From: a virus
Reading direction: 5' to 3' (one strand)
Virus record (IMG/VR): IMGVR_UViG_3300032241_001301
Span: 1 to 62,402 of that record
Length of the DNA: 62,402 nt
The notes beneath the pieces were generated by a model. The model was not told the origin of the DNA and did not search any database. It saw only the letters and a list, made by a program, of their open reading frames with translations. Shown here piece by piece: positions 14,400 through 26,100 of the stretch (within the stretch, counting starts at the first letter, position 1; every line of letters begins with the position of its first letter). A program made the position numbers and the translations under genes.

Positions 14400-15407
14400 C
14401 TATTGTCCGGTCACAGGGCCGTGGTCGTAAATAGTGATGCTTAGATTTGGCGATGTATCTTTAGTGAAAACAATGTTAGGTACTGGATTTCCAATGTAGC
14501 CAGAGCCAGAAGATGTTTGGTTCTGCGCCAACACGGCAATTGTCCATGAAAACTGATTATGGGGATATTGCTTTGCCCATTCGCCAGCCTTGAGGTTGGG
14601 TGGTGAATCATACGTTGGTGATGAAACGCCATTTATGTACTCAACCGCTCCACCGCTTGGCGTGTCTACTGCGTGGTTGTTTGACCAGATGGTTTCTGAA
14701 CCCGTTGGGCCGGTTAATGAAAAACTAATACTTGTGTGGTCGCCAGCGCAACTGTTGATTTTGAAACGTGCCGTCAAGGTGGCGGTATACATACGGTTTG
14801 GTAAAAACTGAGTGATAACACTTGCCGGAAGCGTGTTTGTTCCGCTTCCGTAACCATAGGTGTAATCCAAGTAAAAGTTTTTTGTCCCAGCAATAGTGGG
14901 GGTTCCACCAATAACAACCGTTTGCTTGACTGGCGTGGTGGTTCCATCAGGGTTGGTTGTTGTTCCCGTAACAATGTTGGTGGTATTTCCAGCAGCAGCC
15001 CCAACCACATACACCTCGGTGCCGTACACCAAACAGCGAACCGCCTGATTCATGACGGGCGTGTAGTTATGCTCAAACCGGCACCCGTGAATGGCAACAT
15101 TATCGCCAGCCAAAAACACACTTACCGCCGGGTAGGTCCCCGTTACTAGGGTGGACGAGTTAGTGTTTTCACTAGAAGATGTGTTGTAAACAGTTGGAAC
15201 TGGTTGGCTTGTTGCCACTGATTGACCAATACTGGCACCATTGTTGAATGACGGGTCATACCCAGCAATTGTTCCAAGTCGCTCCACCGCTTGTGGTGGT
15301 AAAACCATTTGCCCGTTGTTGATAAGGGCGTTTGTAAGGTCGCCAAAGTCAAACGGTGGCGTAGGACCAATACTTGGTGAACCGTTGTATTTGCTATAAA
15401 CCGGCAT
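14400..15407 (-). CDS. Virion-associated tail protein, unrecognised
   Basis: A 335-residue protein starting MPVYSKYNG at 15407 (15416 is an alternative); the longer frame into the upstream gene is not supported by a ribosome site. It is rich in Asn, Thr, Ser and Gly with alternating beta-strand patterns, as in tail tip or fibre proteins. It is the last gene of the tail module, overlapping the end of the DUF5047-like gene. The function is inferred only from position and composition. Confidence 0.6.
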   Translation of the reverse strand: MPVYSKYNGSPSIGPTPPFDFGDLTNALINNGQMVLPPQAVERLGTIAGYDPSFNNGASIGQSVATSQPVPTVYNTSSSENTNSSTLVTGTYPAVSVFLAGDNVAIHGCRFEHNYTPVMNQAVRCLVYGTEVYVVGAAAGNTTNIVTGTTTNPDGTTTPVKQTVVIGGTPTIAGTKNFYLDYTYGYGSGTNTLPASVITQFLPNRMYTATLTARFKINSCAGDHTSISFSLTGPTGSETIWSNNHAVDTPSGGAVEYINGVSSPTYDSPPNLKAGEWAKQYPHNQFSWTIAVLAQNQTSSGSGYIGNPVPNIVFTKDTSPNLSITIYDHGPVTGQ

Positions 15408-17136
15408 TGGGGTCATCCTGTGAGTATTCGGCAATACGAACAGCATCCTTGCGTGTACCGACACGACGCTCACGCATTGTAATCTCAATTTCCGTAGTGA
15501 AATCTAACGGAATAACGATTTTGTCAATGTAGTAGTTGACCGCACCATCGTTGCTAGTGATTTTGGGGTCAAGGATACTTACGCCAATCACATAGTCGTT
15601 TGTTGGGGTGAAAGGGGCAACGTTCAGAACCGTATTGGTGCTTGTGGCGGTTTGCGTGGTGGTGATTTCCTGTGTTCCAATACCCGTTTTGATAATCAAC
15701 GTTGTTCCGGCTGGAATGTCGTTTACCAAGGGCAACACCGTGATTTGTGTGTATGACTGGGTGTGCTTTAGGAACGTGTCAATTACTGCAACTACTTCAT
15801 AGGCGTTATACACGCCAAGACGCTTGCGCCGAACACGCACTACGTCATTTACGTCAAGCAACGGGTTTGGAACGCCCTTCATAACCATTTGGTCATCGCC
15901 ACCCGTGAACCAACTAAGAAAAGTCCGAGCGGCTACCTGTGTCTGCTGTAATGTGGTCAGCAGTTTGTGGCCCGGTTCGTAGGCGACGACACGCCCAAAC
16001 GGCCCGTTTACATACGTTGGTGAAGTTGGGTCAGTGTCTGAGGCCACGGCTTTGTATGGCTGGTTTAGGGTAATGCTTTCACCAGTGGCAATAACGAAGT
16101 TCACGGCTTTGGAGTCTGAAATAGTACGGCTTACATTGGTAAGTAAACCACCGGCTCCATCGCCGTTTCCATCAAAGAAATCCCATACAGGTTCCACCGC
16201 ATTAGGGTCCGCAATGGCAACCATTTTAAACTTGCCCTCCACGTCCACGTACAATTCACCAATTCCACCACCAACAGCGGCGGCCAATCCCGAAATGTCC
16301 GTCCACGGGCTGTTGGAGCCAGAATTGGAAACAGTGTGCGACCCCATAATCACGGGTACTTTTAGTGGTACGTCTTGTATTCCACTGAAATCAAATGAAT
16401 CGTCAGTGAGGGGCCATAAGGCTGGGTTGTTGGGCCAACGGTCATAAATCAACAGTTTGATTGCTTCTTGGATTCCAGCAGAAGCCAACGTAAGTCCGCC
16501 GTAGTTGTTTGGCAACGTGTACGTTTGCTGAATGGGGTAATAAGCATCAGCGGCACTATTTCCAACGTCAGAAGTTGAGGGCGCAACAATCGGGGGCTGA
16601 ACGCCAGCCTTCCAAATCGTAACGGGTTCAGTCCAGTGGTTTTTAGCAATGTTGTTGCTAACGTCCGTTCCGTCCACCGTGATAGAAACGTCGCCGTCCT
16701 TGTCTTCGGTTATTTTCAGCGAGTTGATACGAAATACGCCAACAGGGACTAGTTCATACGCACCATTGGCTGGTCGCAAAAAATCATCGGCAAGAGGGGC
16801 GTGTGCCGAATACACACCAGTCGCTTCCACCTCATCTATGTTCCAAACAATGCCACGATAAATGTACAGGTGATTGCCGTAGATGTTAAGTGGGTCGTAG
16901 TCCTTCATTGGAATCATCGAGGCATTTGTGCCGTCCGGTTGCTCCACAAACAAACTATTGACCACGATTTCACAAGTACGTCGAAAGTCTTGCGAGGTGC
17001 GGTCTGCGGTTACAGTCCCACTGACAATAGGAATGTTTGTCGTAGTGCCATTTACCGACAACGCTTTCACTAGAACCATTGGTCGGTGCGATGTTTTTAG
17101 GCTGTCTATGAACTTCTGTGTTGCCTTAGCGTACAT
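15394..17136 (-). CDS. Minor tail protein (DUF5047-like, tail tip/hub)
   Basis: A 580-residue protein. The first 60 residues, with FIDSLKTSHRPMVLVKAL and IVSGTVTADRTSQDFRRTCEI, match the start of DUF5047-type minor tail proteins, which lie at the tail tip after the tape measure and distal tail proteins. The middle holds a hub-like beta-rich region (DVSITVDGTDVSNNIA). Its ATG follows the stop of the giant tail protein by 2 nt, so the two are almost certainly co-translated. Confidence 0.68.
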   Translation of the reverse strand: MYAKATQKFIDSLKTSHRPMVLVKALSVNGTTTNIPIVSGTVTADRTSQDFRRTCEIVVNSLFVEQPDGTNASMIPMKDYDPLNIYGNHLYIYRGIVWNIDEVEATGVYSAHAPLADDFLRPANGAYELVPVGVFRINSLKITEDKDGDVSITVDGTDVSNNIAKNHWTEPVTIWKAGVQPPIVAPSTSDVGNSAADAYYPIQQTYTLPNNYGGLTLASAGIQEAIKLLIYDRWPNNPALWPLTDDSFDFSGIQDVPLKVPVIMGSHTVSNSGSNSPWTDISGLAAAVGGGIGELYVDVEGKFKMVAIADPNAVEPVWDFFDGNGDGAGGLLTNVSRTISDSKAVNFVIATGESITLNQPYKAVASDTDPTSPTYVNGPFGRVVAYEPGHKLLTTLQQTQVAARTFLSWFTGGDDQMVMKGVPNPLLDVNDVVRVRRKRLGVYNAYEVVAVIDTFLKHTQSYTQITVLPLVNDIPAGTTLIIKTGIGTQEITTTQTATSTNTVLNVAPFTPTNDYVIGVSILDPKITSNDGAVNYYIDKIVIPLDFTTEIEITMRERRVGTRKDAVRIAEYSQDDPNAGL

Positions 17137-17138
17137 AG

Positions 17139-20100
17139 TTATTGTCCATAGGTGTAAGAATAGCCACTGGGCGGTGGTGCCTCCACGTAAGTAATAGACA
17201 CCTCACGGTACGGAGAGCCACCGGAGTTGTGCGTCACCTTTACGTCGTCGCTGAGCGCAATGTAGCGACGCTCGCCTTCTACGGGGTCGGTAAGAACCAA
17301 AGTTTCACCAAGGTTGAGCATATTTATAAAGTCTTGCCAGTGTTCGATGTCCGTCCAAATGATGGTGATGGTTGCGTCCCGACCTTGCACCACACCTTGC
17401 GTGATGACTGGGCGTGACGAGCCAAGTGGGTAGAACACACCGACAGGGTGCTTTTGCGTTTCTTCCACCTGGTTCTGAACCAACACGGGGAATCGCAACG
17501 CAGGGTTGGACGTACTGCCGAGCCACCACGAGTTGGTCTGTAGTTTTGGTGATGGCAGTCCCGACACACTTACACCCGGTACCGACGTGCCGTTGATGTC
17601 AACAAATGTGGGGATTACTTGGTAGTAATTAACCGCATTTGGAATAACTTGTACGTCGGTTTGCAGTGCTACGCCGGTTTCATCAGCGGAAACAGCGTTT
17701 GCGCCGTACAAAGTTGTGTACGTGATTCCACCATCGTCACTGCGTTGGACGTTGTAACTGTATGTGGTGTTCGGAGTGTTGATGTACCCATCATTGTTGT
17801 AGTTGAACACGCCAACCAGCGTTCCGGCTTTCTGCGTGTGCTTTAGACCATTGGTAATCAACGTAACCGTAGCCGAAACGATTTCACCTACATTGTGGTT
17901 GTACACAAGGGGGTCGTTTAGAGCCACCGTTTCTGTTCCGTCCCACGCACTGCTTACGTAGTTTGTTTCATTTGTTTGCCCCGAGCCAATAGTTATTTCA
18001 GCACCACGAGCCAAGCCATTGACGTTATTCAACGAAATGGTTTCGTCACCTGCCAAAGCATTGGAAGCAATCGCATAAGACGCACTTGTGGGTGACGTTC
18101 CACGGTGAAGTTCACGGGTTGAGTTGTCATTGGTTGGGTCAAACAAGTACAGCGTATTTACACCAGATGTTGGCGTGGTCTGCGGAATAGCAAACGTGTT
18201 CACCGGAGCATTGAGGGGGTTTGGCGTTTGCGTCAATGCTGGCAATAGGGTGTTTAGGGGTACGTAGGTGTTGTCGGGTAGGTGGGGTGTCATGGCTTGG
18301 AAAATAAGCCCTGACACGGCATACACGTCACCACTTTGGGTGTTGCTGAACTGTATACGAGGGCAAGCGTAGGTCGCTTGTATGTTCAGGGTGTACGAAC
18401 CACCGGCAGTTTTGGGGCCGTTGCGATTGGGGAACTTGACGGTAACCGAGGTATCCGCATCTACGGGCTTGGAAATAACACCGTTTGCCACGCCCTCGAC
18501 GGTGATGTTCGTGCCTTGCGCCAAAGTCAAAACGCCATTTGAGGAACTGTTGAAGGTTCCACCATTTTGTGGGTTGGCAGGGTCGGTTGGCGTGTACTTA
18601 GCCCCAGTGAAAACGGTAAGGGGGGGTGCCTTGAATACAATGGCGCTGGGTTGCCACGCAATGCTAGTGAAATCCGACGATGGCATCGTTCCGAGAGTAT
18701 TGAAGTAGTTTTGTTCGCCCGTCGCCAAACTGGTTGTTCCGTCGTCTGTGACTAGGAAGTTTCCAGCATTGTCGTACCAATCGACCAACAACTTGAACGT
18801 CGGCTCAACAGTGATGGTGAATGGCAGTTCGGTAATAACCCCAAGAGCAGATGCAATCGCAAACTCCTGCGTGGGAACCAACGTAAGTTGCGTGGAGTTT
18901 AGAACGTTATCCACTGTGGTGTTGATGCCATACAATACGTTTTGAACCGTAGAGCCAACCGTAATGCCCGTAGTGTCAGAAATGGTAATGGTGTTGCCAC
19001 TAACTGCCGATGGGGTCACTGTAATTGAATCACGCTTAGGAACATACAGGCTTGTTCCAAAACCGGCAAAACCGTAGGTCTGTCCAACATTGACCGGAAT
19101 AGCGTTTTGGTTGTTGAAACCGTTAGCACTGTAAGTAGTGATTTCACCAAACGTGCCTGATGCTGTGATTTGCAAAGCATTGGCACCGAAAGGACTGGGG
19201 ACGCTGAAAAGTACGGGAATGTGCCGGTCAAACGAACGCCGTGAACGGAATGGAATAACCGGAACGCTTGTGCTTCCTGCTGGAATGACAAACGAGTTAG
19301 AGGCATACACCGTAATGGTTTGTTCAGTGGCATACGTTGTACTGGTGACAGCAGGGACGTAGCCAACGTTTCCACCAAAGTAAATAACCTCAAGTCCACC
19401 GCCCGGTGAGTACAGATTGGTAACAACGGTTCCGACAGGAAGCCCCTGCGCTTGGATTACCGAACCGGCGCTTACTCCCGTGACAGAGGTTGATACTGAA
19501 AAGGCGTTGAAGGCGTAGTTGTTTGCGCCAGAAGGGTATGTACCGCTACTGCTGATTTGGGTAAAGGTAGATGTCCCCGTGTCGTACCAACCCATAATCG
19601 CATCAGCATAAATGGGGGGTGCGTTGAAACCAATTCTAAATGGTTCACTGAAACTGTATTGCGTGGGAACAAGTTGGTTCCCATTTACCTTGTGTGCTGA
19701 AATGTCTTTTGTACCAAGGCTTGTGTGGGTGGCACCAGCACGGGTGTTGTAAAAGTTTGCCGAGTCGTACTTGTGAAGCAACAACCCTGCTGGCAGAACC
19801 GTAGATTGACCAGCCGATAGGGTGAGTTCCAGCACTTGTCCGTTGCCCTCAACGGGTACTGCCTCGGTAATGACGTAGTAAACCTTGGCGTTTGGTGGAA
19901 TGTATGCGCACGCAACTACCTTGTTTGTTGCAGGGTCTTTGAAAGAAAAGGCAAAATCACCAAAACTTGCCAAACCATTTGAGACGTTGAGGTTTAGTGG
20001 GTTGTAACCATTGGCACTGGCAGAACCCTTAGCGTAGATTGCCGCAAACGGGTCGAATGTTTGGGAAAGGGTGAACGCAACTTGGACATTGTTGCGAATC

Positions 20101-23100
20101 CACGGCGTTTCACCAGTGGCTGGTGTAAATGCGTTAGAGCCTCCGTTGGGCGTAGAAACACCGTCAGGGTTGTTGATTATTTCTTTGGCATCTGTCCCAA
20201 CAAGCAAATAGTCCCCTACGGAAATTCCAGCAACTCCCGAAAGAACAAAAGTATTGCTAGTTGCTGTTCCAATGTCGTAAGAAACATACGTGTTGTAGTC
20301 GGTAACTACACTTCCACCAGCCGATGAACCCGTGTAACCATTCACACCTGTGAAAGTAACGGTGTCTCCTGAAATGCCAGTTACTTGACAAATTCCAACA
20401 TCAGTACCCCACGAACCGGGGTGCCAACAAACGGCTGACGCAATAACGGCGTAAGGTGCTTTTTCTCCCGAGGGGTACGGCAAACCGGGGACTACTGAAA
20501 TAGTGGGGTCATTCAGTGCTTGGAAAATGTAGTTGTATCCAAACTCGGATGCCCCAGCCTGAAGCCAAGCGGCAGTAGCCTCTGCCCCTCCGTCAGGGCT
20601 GTGGAACCTAAGAAACTTTCCTGCTGGTTGAAGGCTGGCAGGACCAGACCAACCCCCCACACCGGGAATGGTTATGGTCTTGTAAGTACCCGGAGAGGGC
20701 GCAGTGCCACCTTCCCACCAAGAAGAACTTGGTGAAATGTTAATGGGGTTGTTGTAGGCAACTTCATTTCCTTCAGCAGTTGACCAACGCAAAAACGCTT
20801 GCAATGATTCTTGCGACGGGTTTCTGATGCCGTAGGCCGACATAAACGTGTAAACCCATTCTGGGTAGTTTTTGTTTTCACCAAAAATAAGTTGCGTGTA
20901 TTCTCCGCCAGTCGGTGGTCGGAGGTCGGGAATGAACTTGCTAGCGTCCCAAGTATCCACCTCAATAATGATTTGGTCACCTGCGGAAAGTTTGGGATTT
21001 TTCTTTGTTCCAAACTTTTGCTTGAACGATTGGATGTCATTGGCGTTGAAACTTGTTCCTGTTGGGGTGGTGAGCAGTTGGATGGTCTTGCCCAAAGCAC
21101 CCGCCCCTGTGCCGTTTGACGAGTAGCCAAGTGAACTTGCCGTAGAAGCAATGTAGCCCGAGTTGTATTGGTCGGTAATGGAACCGCCAGTGGTTATGCC
21201 AAGTAGCCAGTTGGCAATTTGGTCGGCAACGCCATTGCTGTTGCCGGTGGCTCCAATAGTGGCCTTGAGCAAAGCGGTCTGAACTGCTTGCACCGTAAAT
21301 GACGATTTTGGCTTTGGCGGAAATACCAGCGTAGGGTTAGGAGGGGACCCCGGTGCTGGGGGGACGGTGGTGCTAAACGTAACCTCATCGCCTGGCTGGA
21401 TTCCACCACTTGTAGAAATAACGTACACAATGTTGTCGGCAGTGGGCAACCCGTCGCCATTTGGAATAAAGATTGACTGACCCGTAATACTGGTGGTAAC
21501 CGCCGGACCTTGCGTGGTAGTTGGCAATGTAGCCGGAACGTCGGCAACCAATACAAGGTCTTTTACCTGTTCCTGTGCTTGGGTGGCTGGGTAGTTGAAG
21601 TAAACATTTCCTTCATAACCAGCGTAAATGTCGTTCTGCAATCCGTAGGTCACGGTGGCGTTGAGGCTGTGACTGGCTGGGGTCGTTCCCAAGTAGCCAC
21701 GCTGAATAATTTGGAGTTCACTACCTTGGCCCGTGGACTTTGGAACAGTCTCCACCAAGATTTTTTCACTACCAACCAATACCCAGTATTGCTTACCCGG
21801 CAAGGGGAAGCCAATGGCCTCAGTAGCAAGGGCCTCGTTCATCACGACTTGCGTTCCGCTCGCAGTAGCGGCTTGGCTGAACTTGAAGTTCCACGTGACA
21901 TTTGAGGCGGTTTGACTGGAATACGCCACACTCAAAAGCGACGTAAGCGGTGGGAAGTTCTTGCTAACCACCAACCAGTTCAGGGGAATGTTGGTGTCGT
22001 TAGGCAAAGTTACGCCCGTGACAGTGTTGCTACCTGCCGTAACCGTACCCGTAATGTAGAAAGCGCCAGCGGTGTTTTCCGCCGTATTACGGATTGTGTT
22101 GCCGGTTACTGAAAAAACACCCGTACCCGTTCCGCTAAGTGCGCCAACGTCAGAAATGGAACCAACCGCACCAATAGAAATTTGTGTGTAGGTAGAACCA
22201 GCCACGAGGTCTTGCCCCAAGGTGATTCCCGTACCGCCGGAGTCCAAAATACTGTCGGTGTCATTGGCGGTGGTGTGCCAACCGCTTGCTCCGTTATCAA
22301 AAGAACCGTTTTGCGCCGAGAACAAGTTGTCGGAGGTTTGGATTGACAACTTGTTTGCTGAAATAGAAGCGTCGGGGCTTACGGCAACAAGTGGCGGAAG
22401 AGGTTGCTCAACGGTGGTGGCAAACGATGTAGCAACCCAATCGGTGTACTCGGTTTGCGCTTCCTTTTGCTTCAGCACTCGAACAAAGGCAACATACGTC
22501 GCCCCATTGACATACCCGTCGCTCCAAGTGATAGCCGATGAGGTGTATGGCCCCCTGCCGACAGTGTGAACCAATGGATTTGTGGAATCTGGTGAAAAAA
22601 ACTTGGAACTAGCAACTGCAGCGTCGTAAATCTTTATTTCGTAGCCAACTGGCGGAACCGTCTTGATGCCGTCGTTGTACACCCAGTTGATGGTGTAGCC
22701 GTTTTGCGCAGGGTCACCACTTTGAGAAACGGTTTGGTAGTTGCCGTTGATACGCTCAAACAAAACGTTGCTTGACGGTGCCATGTAAACAGAATCAAGT
22801 TGTCCCTTAGGGCGAATAACAAAAACACCCCGAGTGGAACGGTGGAGGGTTTTCTTGCCAGCAGGCGTAGTAGTGGAAACACGAATGGCGGTGGTGTGGA
22901 GGTCGCTTGGCTTCCACTTTCTACCACTTGGGTGCGTGCTTCTCTTTCCCCCCATACGAACTGTGTGGGTGGGAACGTTGAGGTTGTTTGCGAACTGCGA
23001 AAGGGTGTCAAGTGGAACAACGTCGCCGGTCTGGGTGTCCAACAATTCTAGTGAAATCTTGTCGTTTCCATTCGTAGAACTTTGGGCGGCGTGGTGAACC

Positions 23101-26100
23101 TGAACCGAACTGATTTCAGAGTCAATCCACTTCTTACCGTTGTACGTCTTTAGTTTCTTGGTGTCAGGAGTGATAACCGTATCGCCCACGTGAGTAATCG
23201 GTTTACGGTAGTACGTGACAGTGGTGTTATTGCTGTGTGGGTACAACATCGGACGAGCAAGTGACAATCGCCACGGGTCGCCGGTAGGCAACAAAACTGG
23301 TGGAACCGCCGGTACAAGTTCTTCCGTGTTGTTGCCGTCGTTCATGTTGTAGACGGGGGGCGTGGTGATTGAAGTTCCATTGGTATAGAACGAAATGCTT
23401 GATTGGTCAGATACCGAGTTGGTGGAAAGGTTTAACAGCCACTCGGTAATAGACACACCGTTGTACAAAAGTGGTGAAATCATAATTTCACTACCGCTTA
23501 TGGGAATACCAACTAATTCGCACGTTGGCGAATTTCCGGTCCACGACCAAAAAATGGTATTGGTGTTGTCGCAATAGAAATTTAGCCCCCCACTTACTGG
23601 TGCCAAACCTTCTGACGTGAAAGACCCCGACGTGAACGAGGCAATGTTCGCAATATAAATGTTTTCACTAATGTTGAATACCAAGAAACCGTAAAACCAC
23701 TCCATAACGCCATTGCTAACTCCCGTGGTAAGGGTGGTGTCGTTGTAGTACGTGACAGTTCCGCTGGAATTTACGGACGCAACCGCTAATCCGCCCGTGG
23801 TTCCCAACATCCAAATAAGTGTCCCGTCATACGCAATGTTGCCCAACAGGGTCATACCGGAAATGACACCGTGAGCGAAGGCGTTTCCACCAGTATCCCA
23901 ACGCAATAGGCGTTGCGTTCCATTGTTATCAGCAACATACAAGTATGTACCATCAGAAATAATGTTGTTGTTGACCGAGGTAATGCTGTCGCCAATAAGG
24001 GGAACTGCGGTAAACGTTCCAGACGTAGACACCTTGTACACGGTTGGTGATGTTTCACCGGCACCAGCCCAACCACTTGTCCACAAGTTTCCATCGGGAC
24101 CTAAGCACAAAGAACCATTTTGATAAGTGGGGAACGGCGTACTATACGTAGTGAAAGTACCCGAATAGGACATACGGACAAGCAACGTTCCGTCGTCGTT
24201 GTAATACCAAATCGCCCCGTCGCTTCCTGCGCAAGCAGATTGGAAAACACCAGAAAAGTAAGTGCTTGCCGGAAAGAAGTTCTCAACAACTCCGGTTGGT
24301 GAAATTTTGAAGATACCCACGTTGCCTGTGTTTGAGAATCCATAAAGGTTTCCGTCGCCACCGACAACCATGTTTTCCAATCCACCGTAGTACGTCGTCC
24401 CACCGCCCGACACAACGGTAGTGGTGGAAACTGATTGGACAAATGCCGAGGCTCCACTGAATACGTCGTTACCTGACCCGTCAAAGATTTGCTGACCAAC
24501 ATGGATAGAGCCACCATTTGTGGTAGCCACAACGTTAGAGCCACTAGTTACTGAACCAGTAAAAGCAATGCCCGTGGGGTTATCGTCGTAGGCGTAGTTT
24601 GGTGAAAAAGGTTCTACGACAATTGACGTGGCATCAAAACTTGGCGTTTCGGCTACGACTAACGATTGCGAAATTGGAAGTTCTGGCTCTAGAGAGTTAC
24701 TCGCAACAAGAACAATGGGGTCACCGGCAAGGATTTGGTTAGGCAAACCATATGAAGCGACGGTTCCACCATTGACATTCCCGTTGTTCCAACCAAACAG
24801 CGCACCGTTAGAAACGACAGAACACTCGTGGCTAAACGTTGGGACGTATGGCTCAATGGTGATTGAGGTGTCGCCTACGTTGGCACTTGACGCAAGGGTA
24901 ACTTGGTCGCTGTGACCGCCAGAGGAAAGGTGAATAGTATCCCCTGCGGACAAAGCAACTGCCAATGGGGTTGTGTAGACAGTGGTGAAACCAGTGTTGG
25001 GAGTTTGCCCAATTGCCGTCGGCAGTCCGGCGTAAATGTTGATGGTTTGTGTTCCGCTAACTGTGGCACTTGCCGGTCCGATAGCACTATTAGTCCCATA
25101 GGCGTTAGTGAAATACCCTAATGTAACTGTGCTTCCCGATACGTTCTGAATAAACGAACCCAACGGAACACCCTCACCCTGCACCTCAAAGGCTGCCCAG
25201 AGGCTTCCGTAGGCGGAGTCGTTCAAGAATGGCTTGGACAGTACGGCTGTGCTTGTGGTGGAATCAAACGACACAATGTACGTGTCTTTTTGGATAGAAG
25301 CGTCACCAAAAATACGCATACCGATTTGTGGGGGGGAATAATCAAAAGACAACGTATTTTGACCGGCGGTTCCACCACTTGACGAATACACCGAACCCAT
25401 CAGTTCCGTAGAACTAACCACGCCAGTTACGGATGCGCTTCCTTCGGTTAGCACACCTGTAAAACTGCGATTTAGGCGGAAGTTTGGAACGTAAACGCTG
25501 TTGTACCGTGAGGAAGGCGAAAGTGCGCCTACGTGGACTGGCGTTCCGTCATAGTAGTTATTTGCCGTGTTGCTAAACAACAACACATCAACGGCATTAG
25601 TTGAGGAAACCGACGATGACGGGTTTCCACCATAGACGTAGTAGTAATCCGTGCCAATGCGAACGGAAAAAAGGTCTTTCGGAAGGGATGTTTCCGAAAG
25701 GACTAGTGAAATCGTATTGGTGCCGGAAGCCGTGTACCCAGCCAAGCGACCAACTTCAGGGGTGACAAAGTTGGTGGTGTTGTAAGGGGTATCAAAGTTG
25801 TCGGGGAAACCACTGATGTTGGTTAGCGTGATTGAGGTGTCACCAGAACTAGAACTGTTGATAACCGTTGCCGAGGTATTTGGGGTGTTCTTTGCGCCGA
25901 CAGGCACAAGGATTGGTGAAAGGCCAAGTGTAAACGTGGCAGTAGTGGCAACTTGACCATTGGTGTTGTCTACAACAACCGAGTTGATTCCTTGGTTTCC
26001 AGCACTGTTGTCCGCACCACCCAAAATCGGCGCTTCCTTGGCGTGCTGATTCGCAAATCCCGTTGTCTTGATGTTTGGAACAAAGACGGGTTCGCCAACA

